Origin: Pseudomonadota bacterium | GTDB lineage: Bacteria > Pseudomonadota > Gammaproteobacteria > Burkholderiales > Burkholderiaceae_B | Length of the DNA stretch: 6,957 bases | Assembly: GCA_023432075.1 (NCBI GenBank) | Contig: JAEYVD010000113.1 | Coordinates: 1 to 6,957, forward strand | Reading direction: 5' to 3' | In this document: positions 1 through 5,395 of the stretch, one piece after another | Layout: each line of letters opens with the position of its first letter | Position numbering within the stretch: position 1 is the stretch's first letter | Position numbers and translations under genes: made by a program | The notes under the pieces: model-generated | Databases searched by the model: none | Seen by the model: the letters and a program-made list of their open reading frames with translations, nothing else | What the model was told of the DNA's origin: nothing

Positions 1-332
1 CCCCGCGGCCCACCTGGGTCGTGGACGACTGGCTCAATCCCGAGGTGCCGGTGCGCGACAACTGGCGCAAGGAGCTGTACGACGCCGCGAAGTTCGATCC
101 GGTCACCGGCAAACAGGTGCTGATCAGTGCTGAGCAGTTCAACGCCACGCTGTGCGCGGCGCCGGACGGTGCGCGGTTCTGGGTGTGGGGCGGGCATGGC
201 GATGGCGCCATCTACCTGCCACTGCAAGGGCTGGCGCCCGTCGTGACGAGCGCCCGGCATGCGATGTGGCGAGTGGATGCTGGCGCGGCGCTCAGGCAGC
301 GGGTTTGTGCCGGAACGCCCACAGCCGGCTAG
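1..332 (+). CDS. Probable membrane glycosyltransferase (ArnT/GT39-like), C-terminal end only
   Basis: This is a partial gene: the frame is open from the left edge (first full codon at 3) and ends with TAG at 330-332, giving about 109 residues. The visible part is soluble, with no membrane segment. It is rich in Trp and charged residues (WLNPEVPVRDNWRKELYDA near the start), and resembles the periplasmic C-terminal domain that follows the membrane core in ArnT-like lipid-to-lipid A sugar transferases. No catalytic residue lies in this part, so the family call leans on context: the next two genes encode a GtrA-like protein and a ChbG/HpnK deacetylase. In Bordetella these activities work together to add glucosamine to lipid A phosphates (the lgm system, where LgmB is the ArnT-like transferase). 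The last 41 bp overlap the GtrA gene on the other strand. A GTG at 21 is internal and not a real start. It could be another envelope protein. Confidence 0.5.
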   Translation, partial: PRPTWVVDDWLNPEVPVRDNWRKELYDAAKFDPVTGKQVLISAEQFNATLCAAPDGARFWVWGGHGDGAIYLPLQGLAPVVTSARHAMWRVDAGAALRQRVCAGTPTAG

Positions 333-687
333 CGATGAAGGTGCCGAACGCCAGGCCGATCAGGATCAGCGCCAGCAACGTGTCGTAAGGGACGTCGGTG
401 GCGTGCAGCAACCAGGCATAGGCAGATTCGTTGATCGCAAAGCCGATTGCTGAAATAAAAAAGAAACGACGGGCCGCTACGGTCCAGGGTATGGGCGAAT
501 GTCGAAACGTGAGCCGATAATGGCCGCTGAAGGACACCACGAAGGCGCTCAGCCAGCCGATCAGGTTGGCCGCCAGCGGCGGTGCGCCGAATGCTTCGAC
601 GCAGCTCACGGCAACGGCCCAATGCGTTGCGGCGGCGGCGCAGCCGACGGCGACGAAAATGCTGATTTGCCGGATGAGGGTGCGCAT
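292..687 (-). CDS. GtrA-family membrane protein (putative lipid-linked sugar flippase)
   Basis: This encodes 131 residues, the usual GtrA length (PF04138, about 120-150), with four hydrophobic segments at roughly 8-28, 36-55, 74-94 and 104-124. Basic residues (RTLIRQ at the N-terminus, RLWAFRHK at the C-terminus) sit where GtrA proteins keep them. The family is thought to help move undecaprenyl-phosphate-linked sugars across the inner membrane. I chose the ATG at 687 because hydrophobic GtrA-like sequence begins there; the frame stays open upstream to 1152, but that part is an arginine/glutamine-rich shadow of the deacetylase gene. The Shine-Dalgarno is weak. It is divergent from the deacetylase (36 bp apart) and its 3' end overlaps the glycosyltransferase tail. 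By analogy with the Bordetella lgm locus it would flip a glucosaminyl carrier lipid to the periplasmic side. The family call is firm and the substrate is inferred. Confidence 0.85.
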   Translation of the reverse strand: MRTLIRQISIFVAVGCAAAATHWAVAVSCVEAFGAPPLAANLIGWLSAFVVSFSGHYRLTFRHSPIPWTVAARRFFFISAIGFAINESAYAWLLHATDVPYDTLLALILIGLAFGTFIASRLWAFRHKPAA

Positions 688-711
688 GGGGAATGGGGCG
701 AAGCGCTGAAT

Positions 712-717
712 GGAGAG
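712..717 (+). promoter_or_regulatory. Ribosome binding site fixing the deacetylase start
   Basis: GGAGAG lies 6 nt before the ATG at 724. The frame is open from 499, but the upstream part runs antisense through the GtrA gene and lacks any YdjC-like sequence. This site decides for 724. The in-frame TTG at 721 is too close to the site. Confidence 0.7.
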
Positions 718-723
718 ACGTTG

Positions 724-1590
724 ATGAGCAAGCGTGTCGTGGTGTGCGGTGATGATTTTGGCATGAATGCGGACGTCGATGCGGGCATGATTGCGCTGGC
801 GGGCATGCGGCGTGTCAGCGCGGTCAGCTGCCTCTCGCTTGGGCCCACTTTTGCCGCCAATGCGCCCAGGCTGGCTGCGCAGGATGTGGACATCGGCCTG
901 CATCTGAATTTCTCGGAAACGCTCAGCCCGGACGCCGAGCCGCTGCCTTCGCTGCGCGCGTTGATCCTCAAGGGCTATGCGGGCCTGCTCGATGCTAGCT
1001 GGATCGATGCGCGGCTCGTTGAACAGTTCGACGCCTTCGAAGCTGCGTTCGGCCGCGCGCCGGACTATGTCGACGGTCATCAGCACGTGCACCAATTGCC
1101 CGGCATCCGCAAGCGCGTCCTGGCGCTGCTCGCGCAGCGTTACGGGACGCAAAGGCCCTGGTTGCGCCAGACGGCGCCCGGCATGCTAAGCGGCATTCCG
1201 CTGAAAGAATCGTTCAAGGCGCATGTGATCGGCGCGTTGGGCGCGGCGGCGCTGGCGCGCGAGGCCCGTTCGAGCGGCTGGCGGACCAACCGCCGCCTGT
1301 TGGGCGTGTATGCGTTCGACGGCGGTCAGCGCCGCTATGCGCAGCTTCTGCAGACCTGGCTATTCAATGCGCGCGAGGGCGACCTCGTCATGTGCCATCC
1401 GGCATTGGGCAACGAGCAGGGCAGCCAGCAGGACAGCGCGATGGCGCGCCAGCGCCGTGCCGAGTTCGATGTGCTGGCCAGTCCCAAGCTGGGTGACTGG
1501 CTGGACGCCAACGGCGTGCGCATCACGCGCCTGGCGGCGACGCGGGCCGATCACGAATTGCCTGTCCTGGGTCGCGCTATCCCCGCGTGA
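724..1590 (+). CDS. ChbG/HpnK (YdjC-fold) family carbohydrate deacetylase
   Basis: This encodes 288 residues, a normal length for the family (PF04794). The N-terminus reads VVVCGDDFGMN; D10-D11 are the family's catalytic/metal-binding aspartates. H60 (GLHLNF) and the DGHQHVH segment at 117-123 supply the expected metal-binding histidines, and H225 in MCHPA is a further conserved-type histidine. Members remove an N-acetyl group from amino sugars (ChbG on chitooligosaccharides) or act on lipid-linked sugars (HpnK is associated with hopanoid loci). No hopanoid gene is visible here. The neighbouring GtrA and glycosyltransferase genes instead suggest deacetylation of a carrier-lipid-linked GlcNAc before transfer to lipid A, as proposed for Bordetella Lgm proteins; this is inference. 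There is no signal peptide, so a cytoplasmic site is likely. The last 14 bp overlap the 3' end of the LysR gene on the other strand. Confidence 0.88.
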   Translation: MSKRVVVCGDDFGMNADVDAGMIALAGMRRVSAVSCLSLGPTFAANAPRLAAQDVDIGLHLNFSETLSPDAEPLPSLRALILKGYAGLLDASWIDARLVEQFDAFEAAFGRAPDYVDGHQHVHQLPGIRKRVLALLAQRYGTQRPWLRQTAPGMLSGIPLKESFKAHVIGALGAAALAREARSSGWRTNRRLLGVYAFDGGQRRYAQLLQTWLFNAREGDLVMCHPALGNEQGSQQDSAMARQRRAEFDVLASPKLGDWLDANGVRITRLAATRADHELPVLGRAIPA

Positions 1591-2440
1591 GGCTTTCCAG
1601 GAGCCATGCGCCCGCCGGCCCCAGCGCGCGGCGGGTCGACCAGACCGCGTCGACATGGATCCGGCGTGGCCATCCGGGCACCTTCAGTTCCACGAGCTGA
1701 TCGCCACCGAAGCGCTGGATCATCCAGCGCGGCAGCTCGGTCCAGCCAAATCCCAGGCTGGCCATTTCCAGCAGCATCAGGTAGCCGGGCGCCGACCACG
1801 TCGCATTCGCGGGCGTGGCGTCCTTGTCGTCCAGCTCGTATGTGCTCAGACGCAGCTCGCGCTCGGTCTTCAGGTGATCGGACGTAACCGACGGCAGGCT
1901 GGCCAGCGGATGCGAACGCCCCACGCACAGGACGATTTCCGAGCCTTCGGCCAGGCAGGCATGCGCCACGTCCGGCGGGTAGCTCTCCTGCGCGGCCATC
2001 AGCCCGAGGTGGGCGCGGCCCTGCTGCACCAGCGCCACCACGTCCTCGTACTCCGCGATCAGGCATTCGAAGCGCAGGGCCGGGTAGCGCTTGTCGATCT
2101 GGCTCAGCATGGTTTCGAATGTGCGCGACTGGAAGGTGTCGGACAGCACCACCGTGAGCCGCGGCTCCAGGCCTTCGGACAGCTGGCTGGCGCTGCGGTT
2201 CAAGCGGTCGTTGGCGGCCAGGACCTGCATGGCTTGTCCCAGCAGCACCTTGCCGGCGGCGGTCAGGGCGGGCTGGCGCTGGCTGCGGTCGAACAGCGTG
2301 ACGTTCAGGTCCACCTCCAGGTTGGCGATGGTTTCGCTGATGGTGGACTGGCTTTTGCCCAGCTTGCGAGCCGCGGCAGAGAACGAGCCTTCGGCGGCCA
2401 CCTGGGCAAAGGCGGCCAGGGATTCCAGGGAATGACGCAT
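1577..2440 (-). CDS. LysR-family transcriptional regulator, AceR-like by context
   Basis: This encodes 287 residues, the standard LysR length. The N-terminal winged helix-turn-helix (about 1-60) shows the family pattern: FAQVAAEGSFSAAARKLGKSQSTISETIANLE, written here as segments GSFSAAARKLGKSQ (18-31) and STISETIANLE (32-42), then LFDRS and LTAAG. A periplasmic-binding-protein-like effector domain follows from about 90 to the end. It starts at the ATG at 2440 and is divergent from the PACE efflux gene across 110 bp. LysR regulators beside PACE genes usually respond to the transported compound and activate the efflux gene, AceR/AceI in Acinetobacter being the studied case. A perfect T-N11-A palindrome 21 bp upstream of this start is the likely binding site and also predicts autoregulation. 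The effector is unknown. No good Shine-Dalgarno precedes the start. Confidence 0.9.
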   Translation of the reverse strand: MRHSLESLAAFAQVAAEGSFSAAARKLGKSQSTISETIANLEVDLNVTLFDRSQRQPALTAAGKVLLGQAMQVLAANDRLNRSASQLSEGLEPRLTVVLSDTFQSRTFETMLSQIDKRYPALRFECLIAEYEDVVALVQQGRAHLGLMAAQESYPPDVAHACLAEGSEIVLCVGRSHPLASLPSVTSDHLKTERELRLSTYELDDKDATPANATWSAPGYLMLLEMASLGFGWTELPRWMIQRFGGDQLVELKVPGWPRRIHVDAVWSTRRALGPAGAWLLESLTRG

Positions 2441-2460
2441 GGCGAGAGCGGGTCGGTGGT

Positions 2461-2475
2461 ATCGGATTTTCCGAT
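2461..2475. promoter_or_regulatory. Candidate LysR operator (perfect T-N11-A palindrome)
   Basis: ATCGGATTTTCCGAT is a perfect 6-3-6 inverted repeat. The T at 2462 and A at 2474 are spaced exactly T-N11-A, the LysR-family binding pattern. It lies between the divergent LysR and PACE genes, 21 bp from the LysR start codon. Role as operator is inferred from the pattern and position. Confidence 0.6.
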
Positions 2476-2500
2476 GAATATGATCTTTATCGTAACGGAA

Positions 2501-2529
2501 TTGACGTGGAAAATGCCGTCATTCCGAAG
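2501..2529 (+). promoter_or_regulatory. Possible PACE gene promoter (good -35, poor -10)
   Basis: TTGACG at 2501-2506 matches the -35 consensus in five of six bases, but nothing close to TATAAT follows at 16-18 bp, as is common for activator-dependent promoters. With this -35 the palindrome at 2461-2475 would be centred near -68, the usual place for a LysR activator. An alternative -10, TATGAT at 2479-2484, lacks a -35 and would put the palindrome in its spacer. Confidence 0.3.
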
Positions 2530-2550
2530 CAAACCGACCGCAGGTGGGTC

Positions 2551-3012
2551 ATGACCCAATCCAAGAAAACCCTCAAGGAACGATTCCTCCACGCCTTTCT
2601 GTTCGAAATCATCGCGATCGGCCTGTGCGCGCCCGTGGCGGCGTGGGCCATGGGCAAGTCCCTGTTCGAGATGGGCGTGCTGACCGCGGTGATCGCCTGG
2701 ATCGCACTGGTATGGAACATGATCTACAACGCGGGCTTTGACCGCATCGAAAACCGTTTCGGCTGGACGCGCACCTTTCGTGTCCGCGTGGCGCATGCGT
2801 TCGGCTTTGAGTTTGGCCTGATCCTGATCGTGATTCCGCTGGCGGCCTGGTGGCTCAGCATCAGCCTGTGGGAGGCCTTCGTGCTGGATATCGCGCTGGT
2901 GCTGTTCTATCTGCCCTACGCCTTTTTCTACAACCTGGCCTACGACCGCGCACGTCCCCGCGTGATCGCCTGGCTGTCGCGCCGCGGCGCTGCTGCCGCC
3001 GCGCGGGCGTGA
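2551..3012 (+). CDS. PACE-family multidrug/biocide (chlorhexidine-type) efflux transporter
   Basis: This encodes 153 residues with four membrane helices, arranged as two tandem bacterial transmembrane pair domains. The PACE signatures are all present: RFLHAFLFE (11-19) in helix 1, WNMIYNAGFD (55-64) in helix 2, RVAHAFGFE (79-87) in helix 3 and YLPYAFFYNLAYD (120-132) in helix 4. E19 aligns with the essential Glu15 of Acinetobacter AceI. Known members export biocides such as chlorhexidine and acriflavine across the inner membrane using the proton gradient, and short polyamines are a proposed native substrate. I chose the ATG at 2551, preceded by AGGTGG; a GTG at 2506 in frame would add 15 residues not typical of the family. 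It is divergent from a LysR regulator. Its stop is 4 bp from the 3' end of the convergent hydrolase gene. The substrate here is unknown. Confidence 0.93.
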   Translation: MTQSKKTLKERFLHAFLFEIIAIGLCAPVAAWAMGKSLFEMGVLTAVIAWIALVWNMIYNAGFDRIENRFGWTRTFRVRVAHAFGFEFGLILIVIPLAAWWLSISLWEAFVLDIALVLFYLPYAFFYNLAYDRARPRVIAWLSRRGAAAAARA

Positions 3013-3016
3013 TGGC

Positions 3017-3943
3017 TCAACCCTTCTTGCGCTGGTAGGCCTGGCTGGCGTCCTGCATGAAGGTTCTGACGGCGGTGTCGTACTGCGTGCCGCTGCGGAA
3101 GGCGCCCGAATGCGAGGCGCCTTCAATCTTGACCAGCCGCTTCAAGTCCGGCGCCACGTTGCGCGCGGCGGCAAAAAGTTCGTCGCTCATGGTGTGAGGC
3201 ACCACGCGGTCCGCGGTGCCGTGCATGAACAGCATCGGCGTGTGCAACTGGGCCAGCTTGTCCACGGAGGCGAAGGGCTGCGTGACCAGCAGGCTGGCGC
3301 CGGGCACGTTGCCCCAACGCAGCGTGGCCAGCATCGCGCCGATGCTGGTGAAGCTGGATTCCACGATCAGGCCGGCAAAGTCCGGCTGCTCGGGACGCGA
3401 GGCCAGATCGATGGCGATCGCGCCGCCCAGGCTGTGCCCGTAGACGAAGCGCCGCGCCGGATCTGGCTGCAGCCGCGCCAATTCCTTCAGACCCGCCATG
3501 GCGTCCTGCAGCGCGCTTTCCTCGGACGGCAGACGCGGCGTGGACGCGCCGAAGCCGCGGTAATCGATCGCCAGCATGGAATATCCCATGCGGCTCCAGC
3601 CGTCGATGCGGAATGCGCTGCCGTTCAGGTTCCAACGCGCGCCGTGCAGATACAGGACGGTGGGGGCGCCCGGCTTGGGACTTGCCAGATACCAGGCGCG
3701 CACCTTGTCGCCGTTCTCCAGGGTCAGGTCGTAGACCTGCGTGCCCGCGGCAGGATCCCGCCACCAGGATTGCGGCTCGGACTGCGGCGAAAAAATGGTC
3801 TGGCGTTGCCAGGAGTCCAGTTGCGTGCAACCGACCACGCCGGCGGCGGTGAGCACGGCGGCGGCAAACAGTCGGCGGGCAGAGAAGCGGGGCAGGGCGG
3901 GCATGAAGGGTCTGACCCGGCAAGTCGGGTTGGGTTCCGGCAT
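3017..3943 (-). CDS. Alpha/beta hydrolase with probable lipoprotein signal
   Basis: This encodes 308 residues from the chosen ATG. An arginine-containing n-region and hydrophobic stretch (about 25-38) end in VVGC (C39), an acceptable lipobox, so the protein is probably exported and lipid-anchored. The hydrolase core is intact: oxyanion-type LHGA (99-102), nucleophile motif GHSLG with S171, acid D245 in HGTAD, and H278 in GASHSG. The overall layout resembles the YfhR/BEM46-type serine hydrolases, whose substrates are mostly unknown. The start at 3943 is favoured by GGAG 7 nt upstream. An ATG at 3904 has no Shine-Dalgarno but would put the cysteine at residue 26, a more usual signal length. It lies 63 bp downstream of the second LysR gene on the same strand, so co-transcription is possible. 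It converges on the PACE gene with a 4 bp gap. Substrate unknown. Confidence 0.85.
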   Translation of the reverse strand: MPEPNPTCRVRPFMPALPRFSARRLFAAAVLTAAGVVGCTQLDSWQRQTIFSPQSEPQSWWRDPAAGTQVYDLTLENGDKVRAWYLASPKPGAPTVLYLHGARWNLNGSAFRIDGWSRMGYSMLAIDYRGFGASTPRLPSEESALQDAMAGLKELARLQPDPARRFVYGHSLGGAIAIDLASRPEQPDFAGLIVESSFTSIGAMLATLRWGNVPGASLLVTQPFASVDKLAQLHTPMLFMHGTADRVVPHTMSDELFAAARNVAPDLKRLVKIEGASHSGAFRSGTQYDTAVRTFMQDASQAYQRKKG

Positions 3944-3950
3944 CAGCATA

Positions 3951-3954
3951 CTCC
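3951..3954 (-). promoter_or_regulatory. Ribosome binding site favouring the 3943 start of the hydrolase
   Basis: On the minus strand GGAG lies 7 nt before the ATG at 3943. The ATG at 3949 is too close (1 nt) and the ATG at 3904 has nothing comparable. Confidence 0.5.
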
Positions 3955-4006
3955 GGCGGGGCTGGCCCGGCGCTAACGGGCGAGGCGGCGCCATGACCCT
4001 GCGCCG

Positions 4007-4894
4007 TCAAGTGGTGCCGGGATGCACCTCGCGCGTCAACGCCAGCCACGCCTGCGCGGCGTAGGACAGGTAGCCGCCGCGGCGCCACACCAGCACCATC
4101 TCCCAATCCGTCCCCGTATCGCGCAGGGGCGCTCGCGCCACGCCTGCGTGCAGCGCCACGTCTGCCGTGATGCGCGGCAGGAATGCGACGCCCAGCCCCG
4201 CGGCCACAAGCGCCACGATAAAGTCGATCTGGCCGCTGCGCGCGGCGATGGCCGGCACGAATCCCGCCCGCTGGCACGCGTCGTGGATGATGCGATTCAA
4301 GGCGAAGCCGGACTCGAACAGGATGAAGGGCGAGTCGCGCAGGTCGTGCAGCCCCACGGACGCCGCGTGCGCTTGCGGATGGTCGGCGGGCATCAGGGCG
4401 ACCAGCGGTTCGCGCGCGACGGGTTGCCATTCGACGTGGTCGGGCACCGGCTTGAGCGACCCGGCCAGCTCGATTTCGCCGGCCATCACCATCTCTTCAA
4501 GGCGGCGGCTGCCATGTTCCACCAGACTGATCTCGATGCGGGGATAGCGGCTGCGAAAGCGCGCGAACATCGGCGCGAACAGGGAACTGCTGCCCAGCGG
4601 CGGCAGCCCTAGGCGCAGCACCCCGCGCTTCAAGCCCTTCAAATCGTCCAGCTCGGCCTTCAGGTCGTCGCGTTCGGCCAACATGGCAATCGCGCGCCGA
4701 TACACGATCTCGCCTGCCGCCGTCAGCCTTAACGGCTGCGCCTGCCGGTCCAGGAGCGGCATGCCCAGCTCATCTTCCAGCTGCCGCACGGCCTTGCTGA
4801 TGGTGGGCTGGGTGGCATGGACCACCTTTGCGGCCTGGGAAAAACCGCCTTGCCGGACGACCTCGACCAAAGCGCGCAGCGTACGCAGTTCCAT
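4007..4894 (-). CDS. LysR-family transcriptional regulator, CidR-like by context
   Basis: This encodes 295 residues with the full LysR layout. The N-terminal helix-turn-helix is at about 1-60, with GGFSQAAKVVHATQPTISK (16-34), the QLEDELG segment and LTAAG at the end of the winged helix. An effector-binding domain with two alpha/beta lobes follows from about 92. It is divergent from the CidA/LrgA-CidB/LrgB pair across 96 bp. That matches cid-type loci, where the LysR protein CidR activates cidAB in response to acetate/overflow metabolism in Gram-positives; the signal here is unknown. A CTAT-N11-ATAG box begins 2 bp upstream of the start codon, so binding there should block its own expression. 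A hydrolase gene follows 63 bp downstream on the same strand. The start ATG at 4894 has only a weak AGG at 7 nt. Confidence 0.9.
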   Translation of the reverse strand: MELRTLRALVEVVRQGGFSQAAKVVHATQPTISKAVRQLEDELGMPLLDRQAQPLRLTAAGEIVYRRAIAMLAERDDLKAELDDLKGLKRGVLRLGLPPLGSSSLFAPMFARFRSRYPRIEISLVEHGSRRLEEMVMAGEIELAGSLKPVPDHVEWQPVAREPLVALMPADHPQAHAASVGLHDLRDSPFILFESGFALNRIIHDACQRAGFVPAIAARSGQIDFIVALVAAGLGVAFLPRITADVALHAGVARAPLRDTGTDWEMVLVWRRGGYLSYAAQAWLALTREVHPGTT

Positions 4895-4896
4895 AG

Positions 4897-4915
4897 CTAT
4901 GCCTGATTGGAATAG
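4897..4915. promoter_or_regulatory. LysR box CTAT-N11-ATAG
   Basis: CTAT at 4897-4900 and ATAG at 4912-4915 are perfect inverted arms separated by exactly 11 bases, the textbook LysR recognition site. It lies in the divergent region between the LysR gene and the cid-type pair. Its distance to the candidate cidA promoter (centre about 65 bp before the predicted transcription start near 4971) fits an activating site. The overlap with the LysR 5' leader fits autorepression. Function is inferred. Confidence 0.6.
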
Positions 4916-4935
4916 AGGGGATTCATCGAATTCAT

Positions 4936-4964
4936 TTTATCTATGCCTGCCGCAGGCGTACAAC
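4936..4964 (+). promoter_or_regulatory. Candidate promoter of the cid-type operon
   Basis: TTTATC (4936-4941) and TACAAC (4959-4964) are spaced 17 bp and predict a start near 4971. Both hexamers are weak, as expected for an activator-dependent promoter. The placement is supported mainly by its distance from the LysR box upstream. Confidence 0.3.
4941..4960. repeat. Second regulator half-site and 19-bp near-palindrome
   Basis: CTATGCCTG at 4941-4949 repeats exactly the 9 bases at 4897-4905, 44 bp away (about four helical turns). It also forms the left side of TATGCCTGCCGCAGGCGTA (4942-4960), a palindrome with a perfect GCCTGC/GCAGGC core around a single C and one mismatched pair. It overlaps the candidate -35/-10 spacer, so it could be the activation half-site for the LysR protein. 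This is pattern-based. Confidence 0.45.
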
Positions 4965-4990
4965 GGGAGCTTGCCGCTGGATTTCGTCTT

Positions 4991-5395
4991 ATGACTCGCT
5001 TTCGCTATTCCATCCTTTTGCGCAGCGCGCTGCGCCGCAGCCGTGTGCTCCAGATCGCGTTGATCGTTCTTTTTTCCCTGGCCGGCCAGGCGGTGGCGCA
5101 GGCCTCGGGGCTGCCGGTGCCCGGCGGCGTCATCGGGATGGCGTTGGTGCTGCTTCTGCTGGCGACGCGCCGCCTGCGCGTGCGCAATGTGCAGCGCGGC
5201 GCAAGCTGGCTGCTGGGCGAAATGCTGCTCTTCTTCGTGCCGGCGGTCATGTCGCTGCTGGACCACCGCGAGTTCCTGGGGCTGCTGGGCGTCAAGCTGC
5301 TGGCGGTAATCCTGCTGGGCACGGCGCTCGTCATGGCGGGCACCGCGCTGACGATCGATCTTTGCTATCGCTGGATGAACCGCCATGCGGCCTGA
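4991..5395 (+). CDS. CidA/LrgA family holin-like membrane protein
   Basis: This encodes 134 residues with four predicted membrane helices (about 19-36, 44-59, 72-90 and 101-122) and a basic N-terminus, as in CidA/LrgA (PF03788; YohJ in E. coli). The family signature LPVPGGVIGM (41-50) and the FFVPAVMSLL segment (81-90) are both clear. Members are small holin-like inner membrane proteins that act with a CidB/LrgB partner in control of cell death and lysis, or in export of overflow metabolites. I chose the ATG at 4991; the in-frame ATG at 4943 would add 16 residues and would lie upstream of the predicted transcription start, and neither has a strong Shine-Dalgarno. The stop overlaps the start of the next gene by 11 bp, so the two are translationally coupled. 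The sequence alone does not separate cid from lrg type, but a divergent LysR gene points to cid type. Confidence 0.9.
   Translation: MTRFRYSILLRSALRRSRVLQIALIVLFSLAGQAVAQASGLPVPGGVIGMALVLLLLATRRLRVRNVQRGASWLLGEMLLFFVPAVMSLLDHREFLGLLGVKLLAVILLGTALVMAGTALTIDLCYRWMNRHAA

Noticed and set aside
688..1152. N-terminal extension of the GtrA open frame to 286 residues
   Set aside because: The extra part is antisense to the deacetylase and lacks GtrA-like or signal sequence. The GtrA fold begins at the ATG at 687.
1310..2554. 414-residue open frame on the plus strand
   Set aside because: It is antisense to the LysR gene and out of frame with the deacetylase. Composition is Arg/Gln/His-rich without domain features.
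3908..3930. Two overlapping inverted repeats (GGGTC-T-GACCC and ACCCG-N6-CGGGT) near the hydrolase start
   Set aside because: Short stems in GC-rich DNA. With the preferred start at 3943 they lie inside the coding sequence, and no attenuator-like T-run follows.
3110..3976. 288-residue plus-strand open frame
   Set aside because: It is antisense to the intact alpha/beta hydrolase and shows His/Gln/Gly-rich shadow composition.
3123..4430. 435-residue open frame on the minus strand
   Set aside because: It runs out of frame through the hydrolase and the second LysR gene, both of which have clear motifs. Its protein is an Arg/Ala/Gly-rich low-complexity shadow typical of high-GC DNA.
4892..4901. 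10-bp palindrome CATAGCTATG at the LysR start codon
   Set aside because: It lacks LysR spacing and overlaps the better supported CTAT-N11-ATAG box, so it is probably incidental.
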